Shown here: in pieces, positions 10,425 to 22,409 of the stretch
Position numbering within the stretch: the stretch's first letter is position 1
Layout of the letters: each line of letters begins with the position of its first letter
Assembly: GCA_037039685.1 (NCBI GenBank)
Contig: JAWNGF010000004.1
Span: forward strand, 4,340,001 to 4,404,000
DNA length: 64,000 nt
Origin: Ceratobasidium sp. AG-K
Taxonomy: Eukaryota; Basidiomycota; Agaricomycetes; Cantharellales; Ceratobasidiaceae
Direction: 5' to 3'
Notes under the pieces: generated by a model
Told to the model about the DNA's origin: nothing
Seen by the model: only the letters and a program-made list of their open reading frames with translations
The model's database searches: none
Position numbers and translations under genes: made by a program

Positions 10425-12989
10425 ATGACCGGCTTTCGTAAATCAGTCGTGAGTTGGTTAGGTGGTGAGCGTTCATTTCTCACATTTCGAGCCACTTGTG
10501 CTCACCACTCGATCAGGACAATCCTCGTTCTCGTCGGCTGATGGCGACTATGATTCCTCCACCTCGTCCTCTCGCAGGTCATCGCGTATATCGTCACAGT
10601 CCGGCTCGGCCCCATATCCCCGAAGCTACATGCGCACGCACAGATACTCTTCATCGCAAGCTACAGACGTCACCATGACCGATGTATCGTCTCCCCGGAG
10701 CAGCCTCGCCGTTCCAACAATCAACTTTCCCGAGGGAAGTTCGGGCCGCACGACTCCGACCTATCCGCGCTCTCGCTCGCCGTCGGTAGCCAATCAGAGT
10801 CTCAAAAACGAGGAACTGGCGTTGGCGTCACTTGGAACGCAGTGTTCGCTGTCGCTGGCCCAGGTAGCAGCCGAGCTTGCACCAGTGCCTGGCATTGGGG
10901 CGTTGGTGGGAAGTTTGACGTTGGTGTTCCAGGCTATTGAGCGCGCGAGGGTGAACAAGTGTGTGCTTATATAACTAAACGAGATCGGTTACTAACATCT
11001 GTTCTAGGGAGCAGTGGAAGTTGCTGCAAGGTCGATGTGTTATGGTCGCACGTATCGCTGGTGCACAAGTTACCAACTATGGCCAGCACCATTATCCGGG
11101 GCTAGAAAACGCCACCAACATGTTAAGAGAGTGAGTACATCGCCTTGTCGCTCGCTATTTTGCCTAACCAATGATCAGCACGATGAACAAGATCAGTGAA
11201 CGGGCACAGCGCTACAACGAAATGAACGAAATGATCGCATTCCTTCAGTTCCAGGCCATCAGTGACGAGATCCGAGTGCACTTTAGCGAGCTCGACTCGT
11301 GCTTGAGCCTCTTTTCCGTATGTCGCCGTTTCCTCGAGACGCTCCGTTACTCACTAGTACTTGCAGTACGCGTCAGATGTCGCCCAGTCGCAATGGGTGG
11401 CGAATTCCGAGCGGTGCAACAGCGCGAACTGGGTGAACTCTCGCGTGTGCACGGCTTGTTATCTACCATGAACACCAACCTGGAGAGTATCACACATAAT
11501 CAGGATCAGTTGCTCGCGCTGGTTGATGCGCTAAAGCAAGAGCTGGTTGCCAAGTCTGAGGTACGGGCTTTCCGACCCTGGTCTCGTGGTTTATTATACG
11601 GATGTTGATTTGGTTCGGATTAGGTCTTGGAGAACCAAACAGTGTCTGTCCAAAGCTACGTCGATGCGCAACAAATCGTTCGCACGATTCTCGCCGTCAC
11701 CAAGCTGCAACTTCCTCCCAAGTTGCTCTTGGGAAAGCAGTGCATCCTGGATGCCAATGTTCCTATTAGAACAGGCATCACATGTGATATCTACACCGCA
11801 AGTTTCTTGGGTGGAGAAAAGGTGGCAAAAAAAGTGTTTAGAATCGGAATGAGTGATCACGATTTCGTGAAGCGTTATGCCGAGGTACGTTTGTGGGACG
11901 CTCAAAGAGTACGTACATTGATGTGGTCTTTCAGCGATTTTTACGGATCGCGACGCTGTGGAGCGAGTTTAGGTCGGATTATACGCTGCCGTTTTATGGG
12001 ATTGGCATGGAATCATATGAAGGCGATCGCCATTTCCAATTGTAAGTTTCGAACCCCGCTCTCATCTTGACGGTCCTGATGTTGTTCTTGCAGATACATG
12101 GTGTCGCCACTGATGAAGAACTACGATGCTGTAGGCTGAATCGTCACAGACATGTCACTCTTGGACTAACAGTATTCTCCACAGGTCACGTACTTGAAAC
12201 AATACCGAAACAACGCAGGCATGAAGCAGGGCATTCTCCGCATTGTACGTCTTGTATTTTGAATATTGACTCCGTTCTAACAATTGGCTTTGTAGATTAC
12301 GGATGCAGCCCTCGGCCTTCAGTATCTCCACAACCGCAATCCACCAGTCGTCCATTCCGGTGTTCGAGGCGATAACATCCTGATTACCGACTCGGGAGGA
12401 GCGATCTTGGGTGGATTCGGGTTGACCAAGGTGAGTTGCAACAATCGTTCAAACTCGGATATAAACTCAATACGGCGATTGATAGGCTCTTGAAAGTGAG
12501 GGCAACAACAAGATCCCTCCGGCCGTAATGACGGGCAAGACTGAATCCCAGCGGTGGATGGTAAGCCCCAGTGTCGGTTCGATATGTGTTGACCTGATGA
12601 GCGCTTGTAATACAGGCGCCCGAGCTGTTTGTGGATGACAGCCCACGACTACAGACGCCATCCGACGTCTGGGGATGGGCCATGGCTGCTCTCGAGGTAA
12701 GCCTATGCAAAACCTCACTCCGCATGTACTTAGGCAATCGCAGATCGTCAGCGGCTCGATCCCGTACTTTACGCACACCCAAGCTCTTACAGTGATGCTC
12801 AAGGTACACAAAGGACCTCCAAGGCGTAAAGACCACGTCAAGTTTGAGGACTATGCCCATCGACCAGACGAGTTGTGGGAGCTGTTTGAAAAATGCTGGG
12901 CGTATGAACCTAGCGAGCGGCCGTCGATGGACTATGTCGTGATGAGGCTAAAGGAGATTGCCAGGATGCCCGAGGGTGTGAAGAATTGA
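10425..12989 (+). CDS. MLKL-like protein: four-helix N-domain plus pseudokinase (K5)
   Basis: Seen: exon 1 (10425-10464) encodes MTGFRKSVVSWLG. A Ser-rich linker (10517-10740) is followed by the MLKL_NTD-type helical domain (10800-11540: SLTLVFQAIERARVNK, KLLQGRCVMVARIAG, FSELDSCLSLFS). The kinase fold runs 11690-12986. The VAIK-type lysine is kept (EKVAKKVF). The catalytic loop reads HSGVRGDN and the DFG position reads GFG, so both catalytic aspartates are gone, as in K1. The stop is TGA at 12987-12989. Introns are about 50 bp. Odd: splicing the 49-bp intron 11318-11366 as in K2 gives an early stop, while retaining it keeps one open frame (11171-11608). The alternative is one base missing near 11400. 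Known: animal and plant MLKL combine a membrane-active four-helix bundle with a pseudokinase. Inference: cell-death executor or switch. The function is unproven. Confidence 0.8.
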
Positions 12990-13582
12990 GACAACTCTTG
13001 GTGGATATGAATTTGTATTTTGTATTGTGCAACTCCAATCAATATATCCTTATCGTTTTCATCCATCATAACACTCGCCATTCGTTTCGAAGTACTCGGG
13101 GGATGAAATTCGTTTGCTGTTCCTAACAACCCCAACCCCTGCTTTTCAAATTATCCCCCGGTTTCTTTCGGTACTCTGACATAAGGGCGAATCACTATGA
13201 ATGAAGGGCGTATCATTATCATGATCGCTCAATCAATTGTCTATGCCTCGCTCCTAGAGTGCCCTCCGACCCCTGCACTGAATTCAAAGCCACACAAATG
13301 CGATAAGGTTTGGGCATGTATGCAACTTTATCAACATTTAAATAATCATGAAATTTACGTAGATGCTGGAGGCTCCTCAAGGTTTCAGAGATGAGGCAGG
13401 TTCCCAGAAACCACATATGGTGAAGGCTGAGGCATAATCAGCAGGACTCGGATATGTCAAGGTTCTTGTTCATCAGACTGACGCGACATATGAACATACA
13501 CGTATTATGTCACTACTCCACACAACTAGTTTCTTGCGCAGCCCCAAATATGACAACTGCGGCTAGCAACTGAAGGGGGAGT
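12990..13582. other. Intergenic, convergent 3' ends
   Basis: Lies between the stop of K5 and the stop of the minus-strand CHAT gene. No coding signal, repeat or RNA gene is seen. Confidence 0.5.
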
Positions 13583-16500
13583 TTAAGAGCCAATATGTAC
13601 AAATGGCGCCCATCGAGCAATATCTTCCTCTCCTACTTTTTCACGCAGATGCCATATCGCCTGGTGCAACGCCCTCGCTGATTTCGTGTAATCCATCTTT
13701 CCGTCCGTCACAAGCTCCGCATACACCCGACCAGCTACCTCGGGTCCATCCTCGTCAGCGATACTCCACATCGTCCCAATCACACTCGGGTACCCTGCCA
13801 TCAGCATTCCAGCAGCAAGGTGCACCGCCTCATCTGGCATCTTCTTGTCTCCAGTGGCTGTCTGACAGGCAGATAGGAAAGCGAGGCCCTTGTTCGCGAA
13901 CGAGCGCTTTGTGATGGCACCTAGCGTGAGGTTGCCGTTATGGAGATGGAAGGCGCTCTGCGTCGGGTTGTCGGCGTCCTGGCTGCCATGGCATGCCATG
14001 GCATGCCATGTGGACCCAGCTGAACTGGTCCATTCCATCCAGCACTTGTTCGACAGTCGCCTCGTGACCCTCAAGTTGATGATAGTGGTGGGATTCAGTC
14101 TTTTCACGAACCACCGCAAGTTCTTTCGTTGTGAATGGCAAACTGGTCAGGCCAGGTGTATGCTCTTGGCCAACGGCAAGTATCCCATAATTGGCGCCTC
14201 GGTCAGCTGACTGACTGGAAAGCAATGCACTGAGGGTGGGGGTATAGGATGCGATTACCAGGTCAAACGCACTGGGCTGGGACTTGTCGTAGTTCTGAGC
14301 AGCGTGGAGTGGAAGAAACGAGAGGAGGCCCGTAGTGCACCAGGTTATGTGTGGCAGCTGCTCAGCTGGTAGCTTGCGCTATGAATACGGGGTTAGATTA
14401 AGCCCTGGGTGTATGTTCTACATGATCATACGCACTGTATATCCGAGCGAGTCGAGTACCGGCTTGACCACGCCGGACCATGAACTACCCAGCGAAGCTT
14501 CAGGAGATCCAAGCGGATTCAAGCGAGGACCCGGTTTTCGATCCCTAACATGAGAAAGCAGATGACGACGATTGGAGACAGCGTTCTCAAAAGAGAAGTC
14601 TATGAGCGGGATATGGGAAATGGTATCGTTATCGGGTCTTAGTACCAGGGCATCGCAGCGGGACTCGTGCAGATTGATGAGAGCGATAGGGTGATGTTTG
14701 GCAGCACTCAGTAGACGGCTGGCTGAACGAGGGCATAAAAAATCTTCAAATCCAGGCATCGAGCGCACATCCCTCAGCAGCCTATCCCATTCGAGAGCCA
14801 ACTGTACGTGAGTATTTGCTTCTTGGCCCAGGTCGCCACCACTGATTTTAGGGGATGCAGGTAGAGACGATCGGGAGCCTGCATGCTCGAGTCGGCGACC
14901 GACACCCGCGAGCTCTTCTGCGAGCTTGGGGTGACGGCTGGAAAGATGCTCGAATGGTGTGCGAAGCTGAGCAATCTAACCCCAAACAATAGACCGGCCC
15001 GCTTCAAGCCACTCAAGAGCGAGCTCATATGCACCCATTGAAATCGCATGTGATGCGGCCTCAGTGGCGAAGCCGCTTAGTTCTGCGACAAGCTCATAGC
15101 GACGGCTAATTGTAGTGCCAATCCAGACCAGTTGTGGAAGCAGGGCCATAGCCTGCTTATATGCGGCATATGGAGAGGATGTAGGATTGAGCGAGGATAC
15201 CTGAGCCCATTGGCGGCACGCATCAAATCGAGCTGATGGAGGTCCTGTATGTGATTGTGAAGCCCTCATGAAGGACGACGCCGCTGACTGGATGTCTGGC
15301 AACTCGCCCAGACGCTCAAATCGAGTCTTCTGTGACATTCCGAGGTTATTGAAATACCCGGCCTTGTTCGAATGGCCATCGGGAGTCAATGAGACAGCCT
15401 CTGCGTGGGACTCAACTGCTTTGTTCAGGTCCGAAAGTTCTCCCAGACGCCTGAATCGAGCCGCGTATGAGACCCCCAGGTTACTTAGACCAGCAGGCTT
15501 ATCCGGATGGCCATGAGGAGTCAGTGAGACAGCTTTAGCCTGGAAATGGATTGCCTTATTTAGGTCTGAAAGCTCGTCCAGGCGCTTATATCGAGTATTG
15601 TACGAGACTCCGAGATTATTGAGATATCTTGACTTGCCCGGATGATCATCAGGGCTCAGTGAGACAGCTTTCGCTTGGGACTCGATCGCCTCGTCCAGAT
15701 CTGAAGGCTCTCCCAGGCGCTCAAATCGAGTCTCGTACGAGATCCCGAGGTCATTGAGAAACGCCGGCTTGGCCACATGGCCATCGGGAGTCAGTGAAAC
15801 GGCCTCTGTTTGGAAATTGATTGCTAAGTCCAGGTCCAGAAGCTCCCCCAAACGTTGAAATCGAGTCTCATAGGCGACTCCGAGGTCGTTGAGATACTCT
15901 GGTTTGGCCGGATGGTCATTAGGAGTCCGTGAGACAGCTTCTGATTGGAAATTGATTGCTTTATTCAGGTCCGAAAGCTCTCCCAGGCGTTCGAATCTAG
16001 TCTGGTACGAGATCCCAAGGCTGTTGAGATATTCTGGGTTGTCCGGATGATCGTCGGGACTCAGTGAGACAGCTTCCGCTTGGTATTCAATCGCCTTTTC
16101 CAGGTCGGAAAGCTTGCCTAGATGCCTGAATCGATTGAGGTACGAGACCCCGAGGTTATTAACATATGGTGGCTTGTCCGGATGGTCATCTGGAGTCCAT
16201 GAGACAGCCTCGGCTTGAGACTCGATCGCCTTGTTTAGGTCTGAAAGTTCGCCCACCTGCCCGAATCGAGTTCCGTATGAGATCCCGAGGTTGTTAAGAT
16301 ATTGTGATTTGGCCGGATGGCCATCAAGAGTCAGTAAAACGGCCTCTGCTTGGCACTCAATCGCTTTGTCCAGGTCACGAAGCTTGCCTAGACGCCTGAA
16401 TCGACTCTGGTATGAGAATCCGAGGTTGTTGAGATATACTGGCCTGTTTGGATGGCCGCCGGGAGCCAACGAGACGGCCTCCTCTTTGGACTCGATCGCC

Positions 16501-17715
16501 TTGTCCAGGTCTGAAAGCTCTCCCAAACGCCCAAATCGAGTCTGGTATGAGTTTCCGAGGTTATTAAGACTTGCTGACTTGTTCGGATGTCCATAGGGAC
16601 TTTGTAAGGCAGCTTCTGTTTGGTATTCGATCGCCTTGTTTAGGTCGGAAAGCTTGCCCAGACGCCTGAATCGAGTCTCGTAAAAAACTCCGAGATCATT
16701 GAGGTATGCTGGCTTGGCTGGATCACCGGCGGAGCTCAGTGAGACAGCCTCTACTTGGGATCTAATTGGCATCGTTCAGGTCTGAAAGCTCCCCAAGACG
16801 CCCAAATCGAGCCTCGTATGAGACCCCGAGACTATTGAGATATCGTGGCTTAGCTGGGTGCCCATCGAGAGTCATTGAGACTACCTCGACTTGGGAATCG
16901 ATGGCCTTGTTCAGGTCCGAGAGATTGCCCAGGCGCCGGAACCGAGCCCGGTACGAGACTCCGAGGCTGTTGAGGTATCCTGGCTTATCCGCATGACCAT
17001 CGGGAGTAAGTGAGACAGCCCATGCTTTGGATTCGACTGCTTTGTCCAGGTCCGAAAGCTCCCCAAGGCGCCCGAATCGAGTCTGGTACGCGTTTCCGAG
17101 GTTATAGAGACGCGCTCGCTTGTCCGGGTGGCCGTCGGGAATAAGCGAAACAGCCTCTGCGCCAAACCCTATCGCATTGTTCAGATCTGAAGTTTGACCC
17201 AGGCACTGAAATCGAGTTCCATATGCACATCCTAGGTTACCGAGCAGGTCTGGCTTTGCCTCCTGCGAGCCAGTCAATACAACAACTGCTGCCCTCCAAT
17301 GCTCAATTGCCTTGTCGATATCCTCCAGATTGCCTGTGTGCATGAAATGCTCGTAGGCAGAGGCACCGAGGGTAGACAAATCGTCGGCCTGCCTCCGGAC
17401 CTCAGATAGCGACCTGTAGATCGCTCCCGTGTTAGTCATATTCGAGCCTTGCTCTACTAATACAGATTTAGTATCGCTGAGGCTCACGAACCTCATCTCT
17501 AATAGATCCCCCGATACCAACCGTAGAGCCGCTAGGGCTTCAAGCGTTGGGATGCGCTTTGTTTGTGAGTCTTCCAGGAGGGTAGCGCCGAGTTCTTCAC
17601 TAATCAATCCATCGGGGACTTGTCCGGCCTTGCTCTTGCTTTCGCCACGTTCACCGGCGCTGGTTCCTGTCTCACGCAGTCCTTTCATTGCGTAAATATT
17701 AGTGGTCATTTCCAT
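13583..17715 (-). pseudogene. TPR-CHAT (caspase-like) protein, disrupted three times
   Basis: Seen: the start is ATG at 17715. A tetratricopeptide array of about 14-15 repeats with a 45-residue (135-bp) period (core RFxRLGELSDLDKAIE...EAV) spans about 17260-15290. A helical linker and a C-terminal CHAT domain end at 13583. The CHAT landmarks are CTTGLLSFLPLHAA (14336-14295), MACHG (about 14010) and LSACQTATGD (about 13870). Lesions: one extra base near 16768 shifts the frame inside the TPRs. A TAG at 14976-14978 stands where relatives have Gln after VWG. A tandem 10-bp duplication (13991-14000 and 14001-14010) sits on the codons of the catalytic His motif and shifts the frame. The Cys motif downstream is intact in its own frame. 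Known: CHAT domains are caspase-clan proteases, often coupled to TPRs and NLR-like systems. Inference: a recently inactivated gene. Confidence 0.85.
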
Positions 17716-18487
17716 CGGAAAAGAGGATTGAAACGCCCACCTTCGCTGATTAGTGCCAATTCGCTTCTAGACGCCGCCTGAGCAGACGTTTCGGGGGGTT
17801 TGCTGCTCATCCATGTGTTAACCAAGTGGGTGCTTGAGGGCAGTATACAAACCTTTGGGGATCGCTGCCCTGCAACGATCCTGTGCCCCAGACGAATGAG
17901 GACTGTCCATGGATCTACTTTCGATTGTCAAGGGTGTTTGATCGCATACGTCTTCCAGTCACCGGACCGCGGTTTATATATGCGCAAGGCGCTTGTCCTC
18001 CCGTTATCCCAGTATCCTAAAATGCTGGTAACAAGCGTGGCCTATCCCACCCGACGTCCATTACTATCCCAGGTTGGATATATTTCACACGGTTTCACTG
18101 TGACATCTTGCGCACAACTTCTCGCGACCATTTGCCTATGGTTTGACGCACCTTCCGCGGGGGCGATGCTTCGATCGAAAAGGTACGTACCTCCTCCGAT
18201 AACCATCATAGCACGATATAGGCACATGTGGCAGCGTGAGGCTGTGCGGGGACGACGGAGACAGTCGTGAGTCATTGGGCGCGGGAGGATGGGGGTAAGA
18301 CGAGGATGATTACGTGACGACCTCTCGCATCGACCAAATTGGTGTTGCGTTCGGCTTACCGCTGTGCTCTTATTTTCTTGATCCCAGCCCACTATCCCAT
18401 AGCACCAGCGGATTTGTTTAAATCCTGTTGTTTGTAGTATTGATCTCGTATAACCCAAAATGGGTTAGTACTGCCACTATGGACCCT

Positions 18488-18655
18488 CAAAGTGCGGATT
18501 TCCCATATGCAATCCTGCGGATTTCGATTGATCCGTAGTTTGGCGCCGGAAATGAGAAGCATCAAGTGCGATTTTTCCGCAAGATCATGCCGGCCACCCT
18601 CTGACTCGTGAACACAAGTCGGTACCTGCGGATTTTACGCAAGTAAGTGTCGGAT
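18488..18655. repeat. TGCGGAWWT-rich block, left copy
   Basis: Seen: several short motifs of the form TGCGGATTT or TTTCCGCA within about 170 bp. A matching block in mostly opposite orientation lies at 19944-20110. Inference: degenerate subterminal repeats of a decayed DNA transposon. No transposase is visible between the blocks. Confidence 0.35.
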
Positions 18656-19943
18656 AAATCCGACCGTTGTAAGAGCCTGACATGTCAAATTTCGACATTA
18701 CTACATTGTTTCTACTGCGGAATTACTCTCTGCATGCTGTGTTTTAGAGGATTGCAAACATCAATAATGTGTACTCAGTCCCCCTAGTACAACCGGTCGC
18801 CTTGTAGTCATAGCCGAAGGTATACTTGTATTTTAAATCCACTGAGACGAATTGAGAACAAGTGCACACACACAGTGCTTGTAGTTAAGAACCGTTTCTA
18901 CAGCGCTGTTAACATTGCTTCAGGATGTATTGAGGGGTATCAAGGCTCTTGTCCGTATACCGCATATTGATGACTTATCACTCTCTCCATTTCTTTGGGC
19001 GCTTAGACCAGGAAAATTTTCTGTGTGCAAGTCATCAAACCTCTCTCTGACTCAACGTCAACCTTGGTCGAATTCCCAAGTCCCAGTGCACTTCACTTCC
19101 TTACCACTTCGACTCCACAAGCTATACGCAATGAGACATAGATGAGCCCGTGTTGCTGGTACGTGGTTTCCTGTTTTGGCCAGAGTGATTGTGGATTACA
19201 ATGTGAATGCTGGCTGAACCTTGAGCAGTGAGGATTCCTGGCAATTCCAGCGCGATTCAGCTCCGTCCTTCGGTTTCCGGCAGCTAGCGCTAGGTGACAA
19301 TTTGACTCCCTGAAAATGGGAGGTTCCGGCACGATCTTGCCAGTGGTATACCTTGAGAGTTGGGGCTACCAAGCAGGGAGGGGGGCCATATTGGGCAGTT
19401 TAGGTACGTGTCTCTACTAGTCGGTCGTAATCTATCACCCATTCATACATTGGCATATGCTTCCCATAGCTGACTTCTCTTGGGTTGTCCAAAAACACCA
19501 CCTCAAGGTTTTGGCTGGGACAGCTGCTCACCGAGCAATCCCTTGTACCAATGGTGGCTAAAAAAGTAAGGTCGCATCCACCCGAGTCTCCTCTCAACAA
19601 GTTACATTATGACATTATACATTTTGCCCAGCTCGTCAGGACCAGCCCAGCCTCACACGGGTGAATACAGTCAGAAAAACTTGTGAGTATGTAGTCATTT
19701 TGAGGTGACAAATATAACACTGAGTAGTGAGCTCTGTAGCGGAATTAGTACCATCCCTGGCTGTGTTCTTCGGAGTAGGTTCAGTCAGAGGCTCAGGTTT
19801 TGGGGTTTTTTATTATTATCTACCATCGTCGTACTTCATGCATTGTACATTATGCTTATTAGTAATATAAATGCGATCTAAATGACCCGTCAACCCCAAA
19901 CACCGTCAGAATTTGCCGTGATAATCGGAAGATGAGTGCGTAT

Positions 19944-20110
19944 ATACCGGCAGAAACCTGCGGAAATCAGCTGAACCTGCGGAAACACGCATGCACCCAC
20001 CGTCTTTCCCGCACACTACATGCGGAGAACGACCAAAATCCGCATGTCAAACATCGAAAGCGATTTCGCATCTTACCTGCGGAAATTTCGCACTTTTCAC
20101 GCGTGCATTC
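19944..20110. repeat. TGCGGAWWT-rich block, right copy
   Basis: Seen: repeated CTGCGGAAAT and ATGCGGA motifs, inverted relative to the block at 18488-18655. One shared stretch resembles AAGTGCGAwwTTTCCGCA in the two blocks after reversal. The spacing is about 1.3 kb. Function is inferred only. Confidence 0.35.
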
Positions 20111-21191
20111 CGCCCGTCGGCGGCTGATATCACACGGCGGGAGCCTCCGGAAAATCCGGCAATGGGGGGTCTATAGTGTGCTGCCTCGACGATGTTTTCA
20201 TCCAGTACGATTTATTCATGGGATCTATACCAACTGCGAGCTGTTCCAATTTTGTGAATCGACAATGAACGGTTCGAATTGGCTTGCCCTCTGGCCGAAG
20301 GTGTATCTTCCTACATCGACGGAGCCTACCATCTTTGGCGAATCCCAGGTTCAACTGGAACGACACGATGCCCACGCAAGTCCTAGTTTGTATCTGTATA
20401 GTTCACCCAAATATATTCACAGCATCGCATACAATATTCAAGGACTCTACAAACCATGTAGCCCAGTGGTTACCATTCGGTGCACACCTGGGAACTTTTG
20501 CGCTGGTACATGAGTTGCGATCACTGGTGAAAGTGTGTCAGTGAACGGGTCGGAGAGCGCACAAACTATTCTGGCAACACACAAGCCGGATCCGATGCAG
20601 TCTCAGGTAGCGGGCGGTCTCGAATTGTGCGCAACCCTTGGAGTCATGGAGGCTTGACGGGGTAGATGTGGGAAGAATCCACGTCCATGGTTACGAGCAT
20701 ACCCGAGAAAAAAGCTTCTCGGGGGATGCTGGTACAACGCCTGTTGACGTGCGTCTGGTAGTTTAGTTAATCGATCAAGACGGCAGGAGTTGTGCAGGGC
20801 AGGGGCCGGCTCCAATCCGAGGTAAGTCGTTTGGAGTTTATTCAACTCGTTCGAGGACACAGTATCTCCAAACGGAGCAGACATCGATGTAACCTATGTG
20901 CCACAGTTAGGATTGCTGGGCAATACGCAGCGTATGGCTTGCCAGTCTTGGGGTGCTACACTGGGGATACCCTGTATTTAAATTAACTTGCTTGAGGTTA
21001 CCCGAATGGGCGTACCCCAGGCGCTAACCAAGTGGGCAGTGACAACCCTGTGTCAATCGCGCGCTACGTGCCAAATGATAGTACCTGAAATTAAGTCGAC
21101 TGGTCGGCTATGCCAGTATGTCGGAGTGAGTGGTGCGAAGCGACGTAACGGGATCGTGGTTAAGCGAGAACTGAGAGTCAATTTGCAATGG

Positions 21192-21355
21192 TTTAGCGCC
21201 GAGCGCACATACGCGGAGCGTAAACCGCAGTGCTAATTGAGGCTCGTAAGGGCTCGTTTACGCAAACGAGCCCATACTAGCACGTGCGGTTTTCGCTGAG
21301 CGACCCTCCCACAGCACGGGTCGACGCCAACTCTGGATGATTAGTTGGCGCTAAA
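21192..21355. mobile_element. MITE-like palindromic element (164 bp)
   Basis: Seen: terminal inverted repeats TTTAGCGCC / GGCGCTAAA bound an imperfect inverted repeat. At its centre is a perfect stem at 21250-21273: ten-base arms GGGCTCGTTT / AAACGAGCCC around ACGC. Further matching segments (AACCGCA, GCTAxT) lie symmetrically. There is no coding content. No obvious target-site duplication was found. Inference: a non-autonomous DNA element or a long cruciform-forming sequence. Confidence 0.5.
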
Positions 21356-22409
21356 TCTCCTCCCCGCTCATTTTTCCGAACTCCCGGAATAGACAATTAA
21401 TGCCCCCACCACCAATTATTGAGAATTGAATCGAATCGAATCGAATGTACACGTATTACTAACTGTATATGGTTGATTGAGTGGTTGTATGCTGATTGAT
21501 TGCACTTTGTGCTGACTGAAAGTACACGTATGCGTGTTACTAATTGTTCTCTCTACTATGCTCTTTGTTCTACGACTACATGTATATAAATCCGACTGCA
21601 TACTCCTTATATACATCACCCAGTTTTCCTATCGCTTCCGCTTGCCTATCTGCTAAGTTAACTTTGAGTGCGGAACGTTTCCGGTAATATCTCAATACCA
21701 ATCCCTCGAGATATTATCTTAGGCATTAGCTTTACGGCAGTACTCAACAGTTGACTCAAACAAAGATTTCGATCACGCCGAACTTCAACGTGCCCCATGT
21801 TTTACTCCTAACCCCATTGAGTGGAGTTCTTCCAGGATTCGTTCAAAATGGCTCTCAACTGGTCAAGCTGTCGCAACTAGTAGCTTCGCAGCCAGACTAC
21901 AAACCGATCCCGTCCCCGTCCAGATACTCACATATTGGCAGTAATGTATAGCATAAACAGCCCAGCCAAGATGCATCGAGAATAGGGAGGCGGAGTTCGA
22001 AAACATGCACCATCATGGTCGGTCATCGGCGGAATCAAACATAGGGACTACTCCGGGTGCATCTGACGCGAATCGCGATCAAAGAAGCTCAACTCGAATC
22101 GATTAGTCGAACTGATCGATCCGGCGCTCGGTTTATTTCGTGCTGCAATGAGAATGAGTTGGTATCGTAAGCAGTCAATCGGTGATATTCCGAGTCAAGG
22201 GCAAGCGCACGCATTCGCCTAAGCTGCACCGAGCGGTCAGAGGCGGTGCTTGCCCTTTCATTTTGCCCAAAGAGGAGAAATGCGTCTCGCCCGTCACTAA
22301 GTTCTTACCTGAGTCTCACGTCATACGCAAGGGTAGACGGTAAAGTGCATATAGTCAACGATGAGCGTGCTTTCCAATTCTAGACCTGTTTGCCTCGTGA
22401 GCGAGCTGT

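Larger units (their letters stand above)
17716..22409. other. Long gene-poor region with transposon-like debris
   Basis: About 4.7 kb with no recognisable gene. The open frames here (largest 193 codons at 19932-20513) lack family resemblance and intron structure. It contains the TGCGGA-rich blocks and the MITE-like palindrome annotated separately, and a short (TCGAA)n run at about 21428-21446. Confidence 0.5.

Noticed and set aside
10425..12989. Calling K5 an active kinase
   Set aside because: Both the HRD and DFG aspartates are absent, and the same is true in its paralog K1.
13603..14210. Plus-strand frames over the CHAT domain
   Set aside because: Antisense shadows. The minus strand carries the CHAT motifs.
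15268..16996. Repetitive plus-strand frames (SESSPRRxNR pattern)
   Set aside because: Antisense of the 135-bp-period TPR array.
15290..17260. CRISPR-like regular repeat
   Set aside because: The 135-bp period is the coding period of TPR repeats, with no spacer structure.
19932..20513. 193-codon plus-strand open frame
   Set aside because: It overlaps the TGCGGA-rich repeat block, has biased composition and no domain.
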